Shown: piece by piece, positions 36,420-43,764 of the stretch
Layout: every line of letters begins with the position of its first letter
Numbering within the stretch: position 1 is the stretch's first letter
Source: Ruegeria lacuscaerulensis
Lineage (GTDB): Bacteria; Pseudomonadota; Alphaproteobacteria; Rhodobacterales; Rhodobacteraceae
Reading direction: 5' to 3'
Length of the DNA stretch: 64,000 bases
Assembly: GCF_013034685.1 (NCBI RefSeq)
Contig: NZ_WQGO01000007.1
Location: 62,001-126,000, forward strand
The notes under the pieces: generated by a model
Databases searched by the model: none
The model's input: only the letters and a program-made list of their open reading frames with translations
What the model was told of the DNA's origin: nothing
Made by a program: the position numbers and the translations under genes

Positions 36420-37523
36420 ATGGCTCAGGTTTCGTTTTCACGTCGGTTGCGCCGGACCCCTTTCTCTGAGGGCGTCGAGGCGGCGGGGGTCAAGGCCTAC
36501 ACAGTCTATAACCGGATGTTGCTACCCACCGTTTTCGAGTCGGTAGAGGCCGACTACCGACACCTCAAGGAACATGTGCAGGTATGGGATGTGTCGTGCG
36601 AACGTCAGGTCGAGTTGCGCGGCCCGGATGCAGCGCGTTTGATGCAGATGCTGACCCCACGTGACCTGCGCGGCATGTTGCCAGGTCAGTGTTTCTATGT
36701 GCCCATCGTGGACGAAACCGGCGGGATGCTGAACGACCCGGTGGCCGTGAAGCTTTCCGAGGACCGCTGGTGGATTTCGATTGCCGATAGCGACCTATTG
36801 TTGTGGGTAAAGGGTATCGCCAATGGCTATCGGTTGGATGTTCTGGTGGATGAACCGGACGTGTCCCCTCTGGCAGTGCAGGGTCCCAAAGCCGATGAGC
36901 TGATGTCGCGTGTATTCGGCGACCGCGTGCGCGATATCCGGTTTTTCAAGTTCGACATGTTCGCGTTCGAAGGCCGCGACTTGGCCGTTGCACGCTCGGG
37001 CTATTCCAAACAGGGCGGGTTTGAGATCTATGTCGAGGGCTCGGATATCGGCATGCCGCTGTGGAACGCGCTGTTTGCGGCGGGGGAGGATTTGAATGTG
37101 CGGGCGGGATGCCCGAACCTGATCGAGAGGATCGAAGGTGGTTTGCTGTCTTATGGCAACGATATGACCGACGACAACACGCCGCATGAATGTGGGTTGG
37201 GCAAGTTCTGTAATACGCACACAGCAATTGGATGTATCGGTCGGGATGCGCTGTTGCGCGTGGCCAAGGAAGGGCCGGTTCAGCAAATCCGGCCGATTGC
37301 GATTGACGGCGCGGCGGTACCGCCCTGCGATCGGCCTTGGCCAGTCTATGTTGATGGGAGACGGGTGGGGCAGGTGACGTCTGCTGCTTGGTCTCCGGAT
37401 TTTGGCACCAATGTTTCCATCGGGATGTTGCGGTTGAGCCATTGGGAAGCCGGCACTCAGGTAGAGGTTGAAACACCTGATGGGATGCGTAGCGCAATCG
37501 TACAGGCGCATTTTTGGACTTAG
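36420..37523 (+). CDS. dmdA: Dimethylsulfoniopropionate demethylase DmdA
   Basis: DmdA moves a methyl group from DMSP to tetrahydrofolate, making methylmercaptopropionate. The 367-residue protein is a GcvT-fold enzyme. Blocks such as YTVYNRMLLPTVF, VWDVSCERQVELRGPDA, MLTPRDLRGMLPGQC and GCPNLIERIEGG match the Roseobacter DmdA proteins I know better than glycine-cleavage T proteins. It begins directly after the DinB stop. acuI lies 102 nt downstream with a terminator-like repeat between. acuI is the known neighbour in Ruegeria. This is the key marine trait of the window. Confidence 0.9.
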   Translation: MAQVSFSRRLRRTPFSEGVEAAGVKAYTVYNRMLLPTVFESVEADYRHLKEHVQVWDVSCERQVELRGPDAARLMQMLTPRDLRGMLPGQCFYVPIVDETGGMLNDPVAVKLSEDRWWISIADSDLLLWVKGIANGYRLDVLVDEPDVSPLAVQGPKADELMSRVFGDRVRDIRFFKFDMFAFEGRDLAVARSGYSKQGGFEIYVEGSDIGMPLWNALFAAGEDLNVRAGCPNLIERIEGGLLSYGNDMTDDNTPHECGLGKFCNTHTAIGCIGRDALLRVAKEGPVQQIRPIAIDGAAVPPCDRPWPVYVDGRRVGQVTSAAWSPDFGTNVSIGMLRLSHWEAGTQVEVETPDGMRSAIVQAHFWT

Positions 37524-37531
37524 GCGTGGTT

Positions 37532-37582
37532 GGGGCTCTGCCCCCGTCGCTGCGCGACTCCCCCGGGATATTTTTTGCCAGG
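37532..37582. repeat. Tandem-hairpin terminator-like repeat, copy 2
   Basis: GGGGC-TCT-GCCCC (37532-37544) and GTCGC-TGC-GCGAC (37546-37558) are two tandem stem-loops, followed by CCCCCGGGATATTTTTT. The layout matches copy 1 at 18938-18997 although the stems differ. It may reduce read-through from dmdA to acuI. Confidence 0.65.
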
Positions 37583-37625
37583 TGAAGGACGGGGCCTGGC
37601 ACCATGAGATGAAAGGAACGTTCAG

Positions 37626-38621
37626 ATGTTTAATGCGTTGGTGATGGAGAGAGACGACGAGAGCGGTCTGGCCAGCCCCGTGGTCAAACAGCTGTCAACC
37701 GATGACCTGCCTACGGGTGAGGTTACAGTTGCGGTCGAGTATTCGACGGTCAATTACAAAGATGGTCTTTGCATGTCGCCCAAAGGTGGCGGTCTGGTGC
37801 GCAGCTACCCGCATGTGCCGGGCATTGATTATGCTGGTACGGTCGAGGCGTCCGCGGATGATCGTTACAAGCCCGGCGACAAGGTTGTGCTAACTGGCTG
37901 GCGTGTGGGTGAGGCCCATTGGGGTGGTTATAGTCAGAAGGCCAACGCAAGAGCCGACTGGCTGGTACCGCTGCCCGATGGGTTGGACACGCGTCAGGCG
38001 ATGGCTGTAGGAACCGCTGGGTTTACCGCCATGCTGGCCGTCATGGCGCTTGAGGATCACGGCCTCAAGCCTGGCAACGGGCCGGTGCTTGTAACCGGTG
38101 CTGCGGGCGGTGTTGGTTCGGTTGCGACAGCGATTCTGGCAAACTTGGGCTACGAGGTCGCAGCAGTGACGGGCCGGGCCGAAGCGGGCGATTACCTCAA
38201 GTCTTTGGGGGCTACGACCATTGTTCCTCGTGATGAGTTGAACGAGACGACCAAGCGTCCGCTGGAAAGCGAGACATGGGCAGGCTGTATCGATGCCGTT
38301 GGTGGTGACATGCTGGCCCGTGTTCTGGGGCAGATGAAATACGGTGCGTCGATCTCGGCTGTTGGTTTGGCAGGTGGCGCCGGACTTCCGGCAACCGTCA
38401 TTCCGTTCCTGCTGCGTGGTGTAAACCTGTTGGGGATCGATAGCGTGATGCAGCCCTACGAGAACCGCGTTCGGGCGTGGAAACGCGTTGGGACCGATCT
38501 GCCCATGGACAAGTTGGAGGCCATGGTTCACCCGGCCACACTGAGTGATCTGCCACAATTGGGCGCTGATATCCTAAAGGGGCAGGTCAAAGGCCGGGTG
38601 GTTGTGGACGTAAACGCCTGA
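37626..38621 (+). CDS. acuI: Acrylyl-CoA reductase AcuI (YhdH-type)
   Basis: AcuI reduces toxic acryloyl-CoA to propionyl-CoA with NADPH during DMSP use. The 331-residue medium-chain reductase has no zinc ligands. It opens FNALVMERDDESG and contains VEYSTVNYKDGLC, PGIDYAGTVE (around residue 63) and the Rossmann motif VTGAAGGVGSVA (around residue 158). This matches the YhdH/AcuI quinone-reductase subgroup. Location after dmdA supports the role. A perfect hairpin follows its stop. Confidence 0.92.
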   Translation: MFNALVMERDDESGLASPVVKQLSTDDLPTGEVTVAVEYSTVNYKDGLCMSPKGGGLVRSYPHVPGIDYAGTVEASADDRYKPGDKVVLTGWRVGEAHWGGYSQKANARADWLVPLPDGLDTRQAMAVGTAGFTAMLAVMALEDHGLKPGNGPVLVTGAAGGVGSVATAILANLGYEVAAVTGRAEAGDYLKSLGATTIVPRDELNETTKRPLESETWAGCIDAVGGDMLARVLGQMKYGASISAVGLAGGAGLPATVIPFLLRGVNLLGIDSVMQPYENRVRAWKRVGTDLPMDKLEAMVHPATLSDLPQLGADILKGQVKGRVVVDVNA

Positions 38622-38640
38622 ACCCATGTCAGAACACCGC

Positions 38641-38666
38641 ACCGGTCCGGCGCTGCCCGGACCGGT
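38641..38666 (+). terminator. Perfect inverted repeat after acuI
   Basis: ACCGGTCCGG (38641-38650) and CCGGACCGGT (38657-38666) form a 10-bp stem with a 6-nt loop. No T-run follows, so it may be a Rho-type or mRNA-stabilising structure rather than an intrinsic terminator. The rest of the gap to frr has no gene. Confidence 0.5.
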
Positions 38667-38806
38667 TCCTGCGCCCTTGAACGACCGTGAAAATGCCGCA
38701 AACAGCTCTGGTCATTGGCGCAATTCCAGATCATCATCGCTATACATCCCAATTGTGATGGCTTATGAGCCATCCCAACAGCACCTGAAGACGGGGAGTG
38801 AGCAGA

Positions 38807-39370
38807 ATGGCTGACGATTTCGAACTGGATACCGATGATCTGAAGCGCCGCATGGAAGGCGCGATGTCCAACCTCAGAACCGAATTCGCATCGTTGCGGA
38901 CCGGGCGGGCTTCGGCCTCGATGCTGGAGCCGGTGATGGTTGATGCCTATGGTTCCATGACGCCCATCAATCAGGTTGGCACGGTCAATGTACCCGAGCC
39001 GCGTATGGTGACGGTCAATGTCTGGGACAAAGGTCTGGTCGGCAAGGTCGAAAAAGCCATTCGCGAAAGCGGGTTGGGGATCAATCCGCAACTAAACGGG
39101 ACGATCATCATGCTGCCGATCCCGGAGCTGAACGAAGAACGTCGCCGCGAGCTGGGCAAGGTTGCCGGTCAGTATGCTGAACATGCGCGCGTCTCGATTC
39201 GTAACGTGCGTCGGGATGGGATGGACCAGATCAAAAAGGCCAAGGCAGACGGGATGTCCGAGGACGATCAGAAGTTCTGGGAAAGCGAAGTTCAGGACCT
39301 GACCGATCAGATGATCAAAACCGTGGATGCCGCGCTTGAGACCAAGCAGGCCGAGATCATGCAGGTCTGA
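38807..39370 (+). CDS. frr: Ribosome recycling factor
   Basis: RRF splits post-termination ribosomes with EF-G. The 187-residue protein is full length with the [13 protein letters not shown] and [16 protein letters not shown] blocks and the late [18 protein letters not shown] use the ATG with a GGGGAG site about 9 nt upstream; a GTG three codons earlier is too close to that site. In most bacteria pyrH precedes frr; here acuI does. It leads the uppS-cdsA-dxr-rseP series. Confidence 0.96.
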   Translation: MADDFELDTDDLKRRMEGAMSNLRTEFASLRTGRASASMLEPVMVDAYGSMTPINQVGTVNVPEPRMVTVNVWDKGLVGKVEKAIRESGLGINPQLNGTIIMLPIPELNEERRRELGKVAGQYAEHARVSIRNVRRDGMDQIKKAKADGMSEDDQKFWESEVQDLTDQMIKTVDAALETKQAEIMQV

Positions 39371-39378
39371 GACCGGAT

Positions 39379-40110
39379 ATGCCTGACACCCCACAGACGG
39401 CGCCTCAGGATGGGCCTCGGCATGTTGCGATCATCATGGATGGCAACGGTCGCTGGGCTCAGGCGCGTGGACGGCCGCGCCTGTTTGGCCATCAGGCCGG
39501 TGCGCGGCGCGTGCGGGATGTGGTCGAGGCCTGCCCGGGGCTTGGCATCAAGTATCTGACTGTCTTTGCCTTCTCGACCGAGAACTGGAAGCGGACACAG
39601 GCCGAAGTGGCCGGGCTGATGAGCTTGTTCCGGCGCTACATCATTAAGGAAACAGCGAACCTGACAAAAAACGGGGTTCGGGTTCGGTTCATTGGCGATC
39701 GGGTGCGTCTGGACGCTAAGCTGATCGACCTGATGGACACGCTGGAAAATGCCACCAAGGATAACGATCTGGTGCATCTGACCATTGCTATCAACTATGG
39801 CGGTCGGGACGAGGTTGCGCGTGCCACCAAGCGGCTGGCGCGTGACGTGGCCGAAGGTCGGTTGCGACCTGAGGATGTGGATGAAGAAACGCTGCCCAAG
39901 TATCTGGATACGCACGTTCTTCCCGATCCTGATCTGGTCATCCGCACCAGCGGTGAAGCGCGGATCTCGAACTTTCTTTTGTGGCAATCGGCCTATTCGG
40001 AATATGAATTCATTGACACGCTCTGGCCGGATTTCACTGCCGATGAACTGGCGCACTTGTGCCGGAATTTCGGGTCTCGCGAACGTCGGTTTGGGGCTGT
40101 CCCAGCATGA
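39379..40110 (+). CDS. uppS: Isoprenyl transferase (undecaprenyl diphosphate synthase)
   Basis: UppS makes the C55 carrier lipid for peptidoglycan and LPS. The 243-residue protein has the catalytic block HVAIIMDGNGRWAQ (Asp around residue 22), FSTENWKR (around residue 70) and the late substrate-site region DLVIRTSGEARISNFLLWQ. It lies 8 nt after frr and its stop overlaps the cdsA start. Confidence 0.96.
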   Translation: MPDTPQTAPQDGPRHVAIIMDGNGRWAQARGRPRLFGHQAGARRVRDVVEACPGLGIKYLTVFAFSTENWKRTQAEVAGLMSLFRRYIIKETANLTKNGVRVRFIGDRVRLDAKLIDLMDTLENATKDNDLVHLTIAINYGGRDEVARATKRLARDVAEGRLRPEDVDEETLPKYLDTHVLPDPDLVIRTSGEARISNFLLWQSAYSEYEFIDTLWPDFTADELAHLCRNFGSRERRFGAVPA

Positions 40111-40889
40111 GCGACAGCCGATGGTCTGATCTGACAGCGCGGGTTCTGTCGGCTGCGGTGCTTGTGGCCGTCGGCTCGGTTGAGGTTTGGCTGGGCGGGC
40201 TGTGGTTCGAAGCCTTCATCGCTATCGCCTGCGGCCTGATGACCTGGGAGTTGGTTCGGATGATCGACCCGGACCGGACTGGGGTCGCTATCCAGCTTGC
40301 AGTTTTGACCGGGGTTGCTGTTGTCCTCAGCTATCATCTTCCGCCGCTTTATAAATTGCCCTTCCTGCTGGCTCCGGCACTGGTTGGGGCGGGGCAGGTA
40401 AGCCGGGCCAAGGGTACCTATCTGCTGTTTGCAGTGTGGATTGCAGCGGCGGGGCTTGGGTTTATCTCGATACGTGAAAACATGGGGTTTGGCTGGATGG
40501 TCTGGCTGATCTCGGTAGTTGTGGCGACGGATGTTGCGGGATATTTCGTGGGCAAGGCGCTGGGTGGGCCGAAATTCTGGCCGCGCGTCAGCCCAAAGAA
40601 AACATGGTCGGGCACCGCCGGAGGGTGGGTCGCGGCCGCGATCGTCGGCGGGGTTTTTGCGGCTTTCGCTGGGTTCGGATTTTTGTTCGTGTTGGTGTCC
40701 GTCGCAGCCTCGATGGCCAGTCAAGCCGGCGACATAGTGGAAAGCGCGACAAAACGGAAGTTTGGCGTCAAGGACAGCTCGAACCTGATCCCGGGCCATG
40801 GCGGCTTTCTGGACCGGTTTGACGGGATGATGGGTGCGGCTTTGTTCGTTCTGATTGCTGGGCTGCTATACGCACCGGGACCGATGTGA
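40107..40889 (+). CDS. cdsA: Phosphatidate cytidylyltransferase
   Basis: CdsA makes CDP-diacylglycerol from phosphatidate and CTP. The 260-residue membrane protein has about seven hydrophobic segments and the family signature KRKFGVKDSSNLIPGHGG (around residue 215), followed by LDRFDGMMGA. The ATG overlaps the uppS stop in an ATGA; an upstream in-frame ATG lies inside uppS and is rejected. The stop overlaps the dxr start. Confidence 0.95.
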   Translation: MSDSRWSDLTARVLSAAVLVAVGSVEVWLGGLWFEAFIAIACGLMTWELVRMIDPDRTGVAIQLAVLTGVAVVLSYHLPPLYKLPFLLAPALVGAGQVSRAKGTYLLFAVWIAAAGLGFISIRENMGFGWMVWLISVVVATDVAGYFVGKALGGPKFWPRVSPKKTWSGTAGGWVAAAIVGGVFAAFAGFGFLFVLVSVAASMASQAGDIVESATKRKFGVKDSSNLIPGHGGFLDRFDGMMGAALFVLIAGLLYAPGPM

Positions 40890-42061
40890 TGCGCAGGGTT
40901 TCGATTTTTGGCGCCACCGGGTCGATTGGGCAGAACACGATCGACCTGATCGACCGGAACCCTGATGCGTATGACGTGGTGGCACTGACGGGTGGGGCGA
41001 ATATCCACAAACTGGCGGAGGATGCCAAACGCCTGCGCGCCAGTGTGGCTGTAACCGCCCATCAGGACCGGCTGGAGGATCTGCGGGCTGCTTTGGCGGG
41101 TTCCGACGTACAGGCAGCGGCTGGCTCTATGGCCCTGACCGAAGCGGCCGCGCGGCCAGCGGATTGGGTGATGTCGGCCATAGTTGGGGCTGCCGGACTT
41201 CCACCGGGGCTAGAAGCTTTGAAGCAGGGCGCGACGCTTGCCCTGGCAAATAAAGAGACTTTGGTCTGCGCTGGTCCCCTGGTCCTTGATACGGCGCGGA
41301 AACACAATGCTACCCTTTTGCCGGTTGACAGCGAGCACTCCGCTGTGTTTCAGGCCCTGGCCGGAGAGGATATGAGCGCCGTCGAGCGGATCATCATCAC
41401 AGCCAGTGGTGGGGCATTCCGCGATTGGCCGTTAGGTGATCTGGCCAACGCAACGGTCGAGCAGGCGTCCAACCATCCGAACTGGAACATGGGTCAACGA
41501 ATTACTATCGACAGCGCCTCGATGTTCAACAAGGCGTTGGAGGTAATTGAAACCAAGGAATATTTCGGGGTTTCACCTGAGCAGGTTGAGGTTCTGGTTC
41601 ACCCCGAGTCCATCGTCCACGCGCTAGTCGGGTTCAACGACGGGGCGTTGATGGCACATATGGGTGCGCCCGACATGCGCCACGCCATCGGATACGCGCT
41701 GCATTGGCCCGCGCGGCAGGACTTGCCGGTCGAACGGCTCAATCTGGCCAAGCTTGGTCAGTTGCGGTTCAGCGAGCCCGACAATGCACGCTATCCTGCG
41801 CTGAAACTGGCCCGGCACGTGATGCAACGTGGCGGCTTGTCTGGTGCCGTATTCAACGCCGCCAAGGAACGCGCGCTTGATCACTTCATCGCGCGTAGGA
41901 TCGGATTTTTGTCGATGGCCGATTGCGTTGCCGCTGTTTTGGACCGATTTGATGCCCAAAGCAGCCTTATTGATGCCCCTTTGACCCTTGATAACGTGCT
42001 GCAAACGGACCATCTGGCACGTAAGTGGGTCGATGAAGCCATAGGCCAAAGAGCAGGATAG
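40889..42061 (+). CDS. dxr: 1-deoxy-D-xylulose-5-phosphate reductoisomerase
   Basis: Dxr makes MEP from DXP in the non-mevalonate isoprenoid pathway, upstream of UppS. The 390-residue protein has the NADPH-binding start SIFGATGSIGQNT, LANKETLVCAG (around residue 118), the catalytic region VDSEHSAVFQ and ITIDSASMFNKALE. I use the ATG at the TGATG overlap with cdsA over a GTG one codon earlier. rseP follows after 4 nt. Confidence 0.96.
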   Translation: MRRVSIFGATGSIGQNTIDLIDRNPDAYDVVALTGGANIHKLAEDAKRLRASVAVTAHQDRLEDLRAALAGSDVQAAAGSMALTEAAARPADWVMSAIVGAAGLPPGLEALKQGATLALANKETLVCAGPLVLDTARKHNATLLPVDSEHSAVFQALAGEDMSAVERIIITASGGAFRDWPLGDLANATVEQASNHPNWNMGQRITIDSASMFNKALEVIETKEYFGVSPEQVEVLVHPESIVHALVGFNDGALMAHMGAPDMRHAIGYALHWPARQDLPVERLNLAKLGQLRFSEPDNARYPALKLARHVMQRGGLSGAVFNAAKERALDHFIARRIGFLSMADCVAAVLDRFDAQSSLIDAPLTLDNVLQTDHLARKWVDEAIGQRAG

Positions 42062-42065
42062 AATT

Positions 42066-43418
42066 TTGGACATACTCTCGCTGATCCCTCAGTTTGGAAA
42101 CTTGCTGTATACGATTGTGGCTTTTGTCATCGCCTTGTCGGTGATCGTCGCGGTGCATGAGTATGGACACTACATCGTCGGCCGCTGGTCAGGCATCCAT
42201 GCCGAGGTTTTCTCGATTGGGTTCGGACCCGTGCTGCTGAGCCGCGTGGACAAGCGCGGAACGCGGTGGCAAATCGCTGCGCTGCCTTTTGGCGGCTACG
42301 TGCGGTTTCTGGGCGATTCTAATGCGGCATCCGGCAAGGATGAGGCGGCGATGGACGAAATCACCCAGAAAAGCCCCGAAGAACTACGCCGCACCATGCA
42401 TGGCGCGCCTTTGTGGGCACGCTCGGCAACAGTTGCGGCTGGACCGGTGTTCAATTTCGTCATGTCGATCATCGTTTTTGGCACAATTTTCCTATCGCAA
42501 GGCGTGACCAAGCAACCTTTAACCGTCGGCAGCCTGCACCCGCTACCGGGCACCGAACAGCAATTGCGGGAAGGCGATGAGATCTTGTCGATCGCCGGTA
42601 TTCAGGTGCCCGAATTCGACGAACAGGACGCCTGGACGCAGTTCACCGATGCGCTACCCGTGCAGCCCGTTTTGGACTATACTGTCCTGCGGGACGGCCA
42701 GACGCAGGACGTAACCGGCCCTTGGTTGTTCCCGCCTCTGATCCAACAACTTGCCCCACGCAGCGCAGCCTATGACATCGATCTGAAGCCGGGTGACGTA
42801 ATCACTGCAGTCGATGGCGATCCGATCTTTGCGTTTGAACAACTTAAAGAGCATGTCGAAGGCTCGAATGGAAAAGTCCTGTTGCTGAACGTGTGGCGTG
42901 AAGGGGCCGAGCTGGATTTTGCACTAGCCCCGCGTCGGACGGATGAGCCGCAGCCTGATGGCGGGTACGTCACACATTGGCGGATCGGCATTGTGGGCGG
43001 CATGATGCTGGAACCGGCGACTGAACCGGCCGGCCTGTGGGCCTCTGTTACAGGGGGCACGCGTCAGACCCTGCGTATAATCGACGCGTCCCTGTCGGGC
43101 ATGTGGCACATGGTGACGGGTGCAATTAGCACGTGCAACATCTCGGGCCCCATCGGAATTGCGGAAACGTCAGGCGCTATGGCCAGTCAGGGCGCGCAAA
43201 GTTTCATCTTCTTTATTGCCGTCTTGTCCACAGCAGTCGGGTTGCTGAACCTGTTCCCGATCCCTGCACTGGATGGTGGGCATTTGGTGTTTTACGCTTA
43301 TGAAGCCGTGACAGGCAAGCCGCCCAGCGACGGCGCGTTGCGGATATTGATGGGGATCGGGGTCTCGTTGATACTTGGTCTTATGGTATTTTCTGTAACA
43401 AACGATCTCTTCTGTTGA
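42066..43418 (+). CDS. rseP: Site-2 intramembrane metalloprotease RseP
   Basis: RseP cleaves membrane-bound anti-sigma factors and signal-peptide remnants in the inner membrane. The 450-residue protein has the zinc motif HEYGH in its first TM segment (around residue 36) and the C-terminal NLFPIPALDGG motif (around residue 395). The middle holds PDZ-like sequence (LKPGDVITAVDGDPI, around residue 240). The start is TTG, with AGGA 7 nt upstream; no ATG fits the family N-terminus. It lies 4 nt after dxr. Confidence 0.93.
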   Translation: MDILSLIPQFGNLLYTIVAFVIALSVIVAVHEYGHYIVGRWSGIHAEVFSIGFGPVLLSRVDKRGTRWQIAALPFGGYVRFLGDSNAASGKDEAAMDEITQKSPEELRRTMHGAPLWARSATVAAGPVFNFVMSIIVFGTIFLSQGVTKQPLTVGSLHPLPGTEQQLREGDEILSIAGIQVPEFDEQDAWTQFTDALPVQPVLDYTVLRDGQTQDVTGPWLFPPLIQQLAPRSAAYDIDLKPGDVITAVDGDPIFAFEQLKEHVEGSNGKVLLLNVWREGAELDFALAPRRTDEPQPDGGYVTHWRIGIVGGMMLEPATEPAGLWASVTGGTRQTLRIIDASLSGMWHMVTGAISTCNISGPIGIAETSGAMASQGAQSFIFFIAVLSTAVGLLNLFPIPALDGGHLVFYAYEAVTGKPPSDGALRILMGIGVSLILGLMVFSVTNDLFC

Positions 43419-43507
43419 ATGTGGCCTTAGCCGCCCAGAAAAGCCGTATTTCCGCCGCATTCAATCTGTAGGTTTGTGACCAAATCCAAACTGAGTCAGA
43501 GGCTACA

Positions 43508-43636
43508 ATGGCAAAGGCGCTGAAAAAATCCTATCGAAGCTTCAGCTTCCTGTTCATGCTGAACTGGGACTCGATCCTGTTCTTTGCGGCGACGGCAATT
43601 GCGATGGCAGGCTGGGCCTATTTGATCAGCATGTGA
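43508..43636 (+). CDS. 42-residue single-pass membrane protein of unknown function
   Basis: This short frame starts MAKALKKSYRSFSFLFMLNW and ends with a hydrophobic segment (residues about 22-42, rich in Ala, Ile and Phe). An AGAGG ribosome site lies 5 nt before the ATG. The basic N-terminus suggests it faces the cytoplasm. It sits between rseP and bamA and is followed by a strong terminator. I recognise no family, but the ribosome site and position support a real gene. Confidence 0.6.
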   Translation: MAKALKKSYRSFSFLFMLNWDSILFFAATAIAMAGWAYLISM

Positions 43637-43667
43637 TTCTGTAAGCACCGAAATTGAAAAGTGTTTG

Positions 43668-43695
43668 GCGGCCCATTGGGCCGCTTTCTGTTTTG
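43668..43695 (+). terminator. Intrinsic terminator before bamA
   Basis: GCGGCCC-ATT-GGGCCGC (43668-43684) is a perfect 7-bp stem followed by a T-rich run. It closes the frr-to-rseP block and the small membrane gene, so bamA needs its own promoter. Confidence 0.82.
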
Positions 43696-43741
43696 GGCTT
43701 TTGACAAGAATAATTAATCCCGTTACTCAGCTTCTAAGTCC

Positions 43742-43747
43742 TATAAT
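43742..43747 (+). promoter_or_regulatory. Candidate -10 of bamA
   Basis: TATAAT lies 18 nt before the bamA ATG. A TTGACA at 43701-43706 is too far upstream to be its -35, so the promoter type is uncertain. Confidence 0.4.
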
Positions 43748-43764
43748 TTTGGGTAGAGAAAAAT

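Noticed and set aside
36420-37523. Reading dmdA as a glycine cleavage T protein
   Set aside because: Same fold, but the sequence blocks and the acuI neighbour fit DmdA; no gcvH or gcvP is present.
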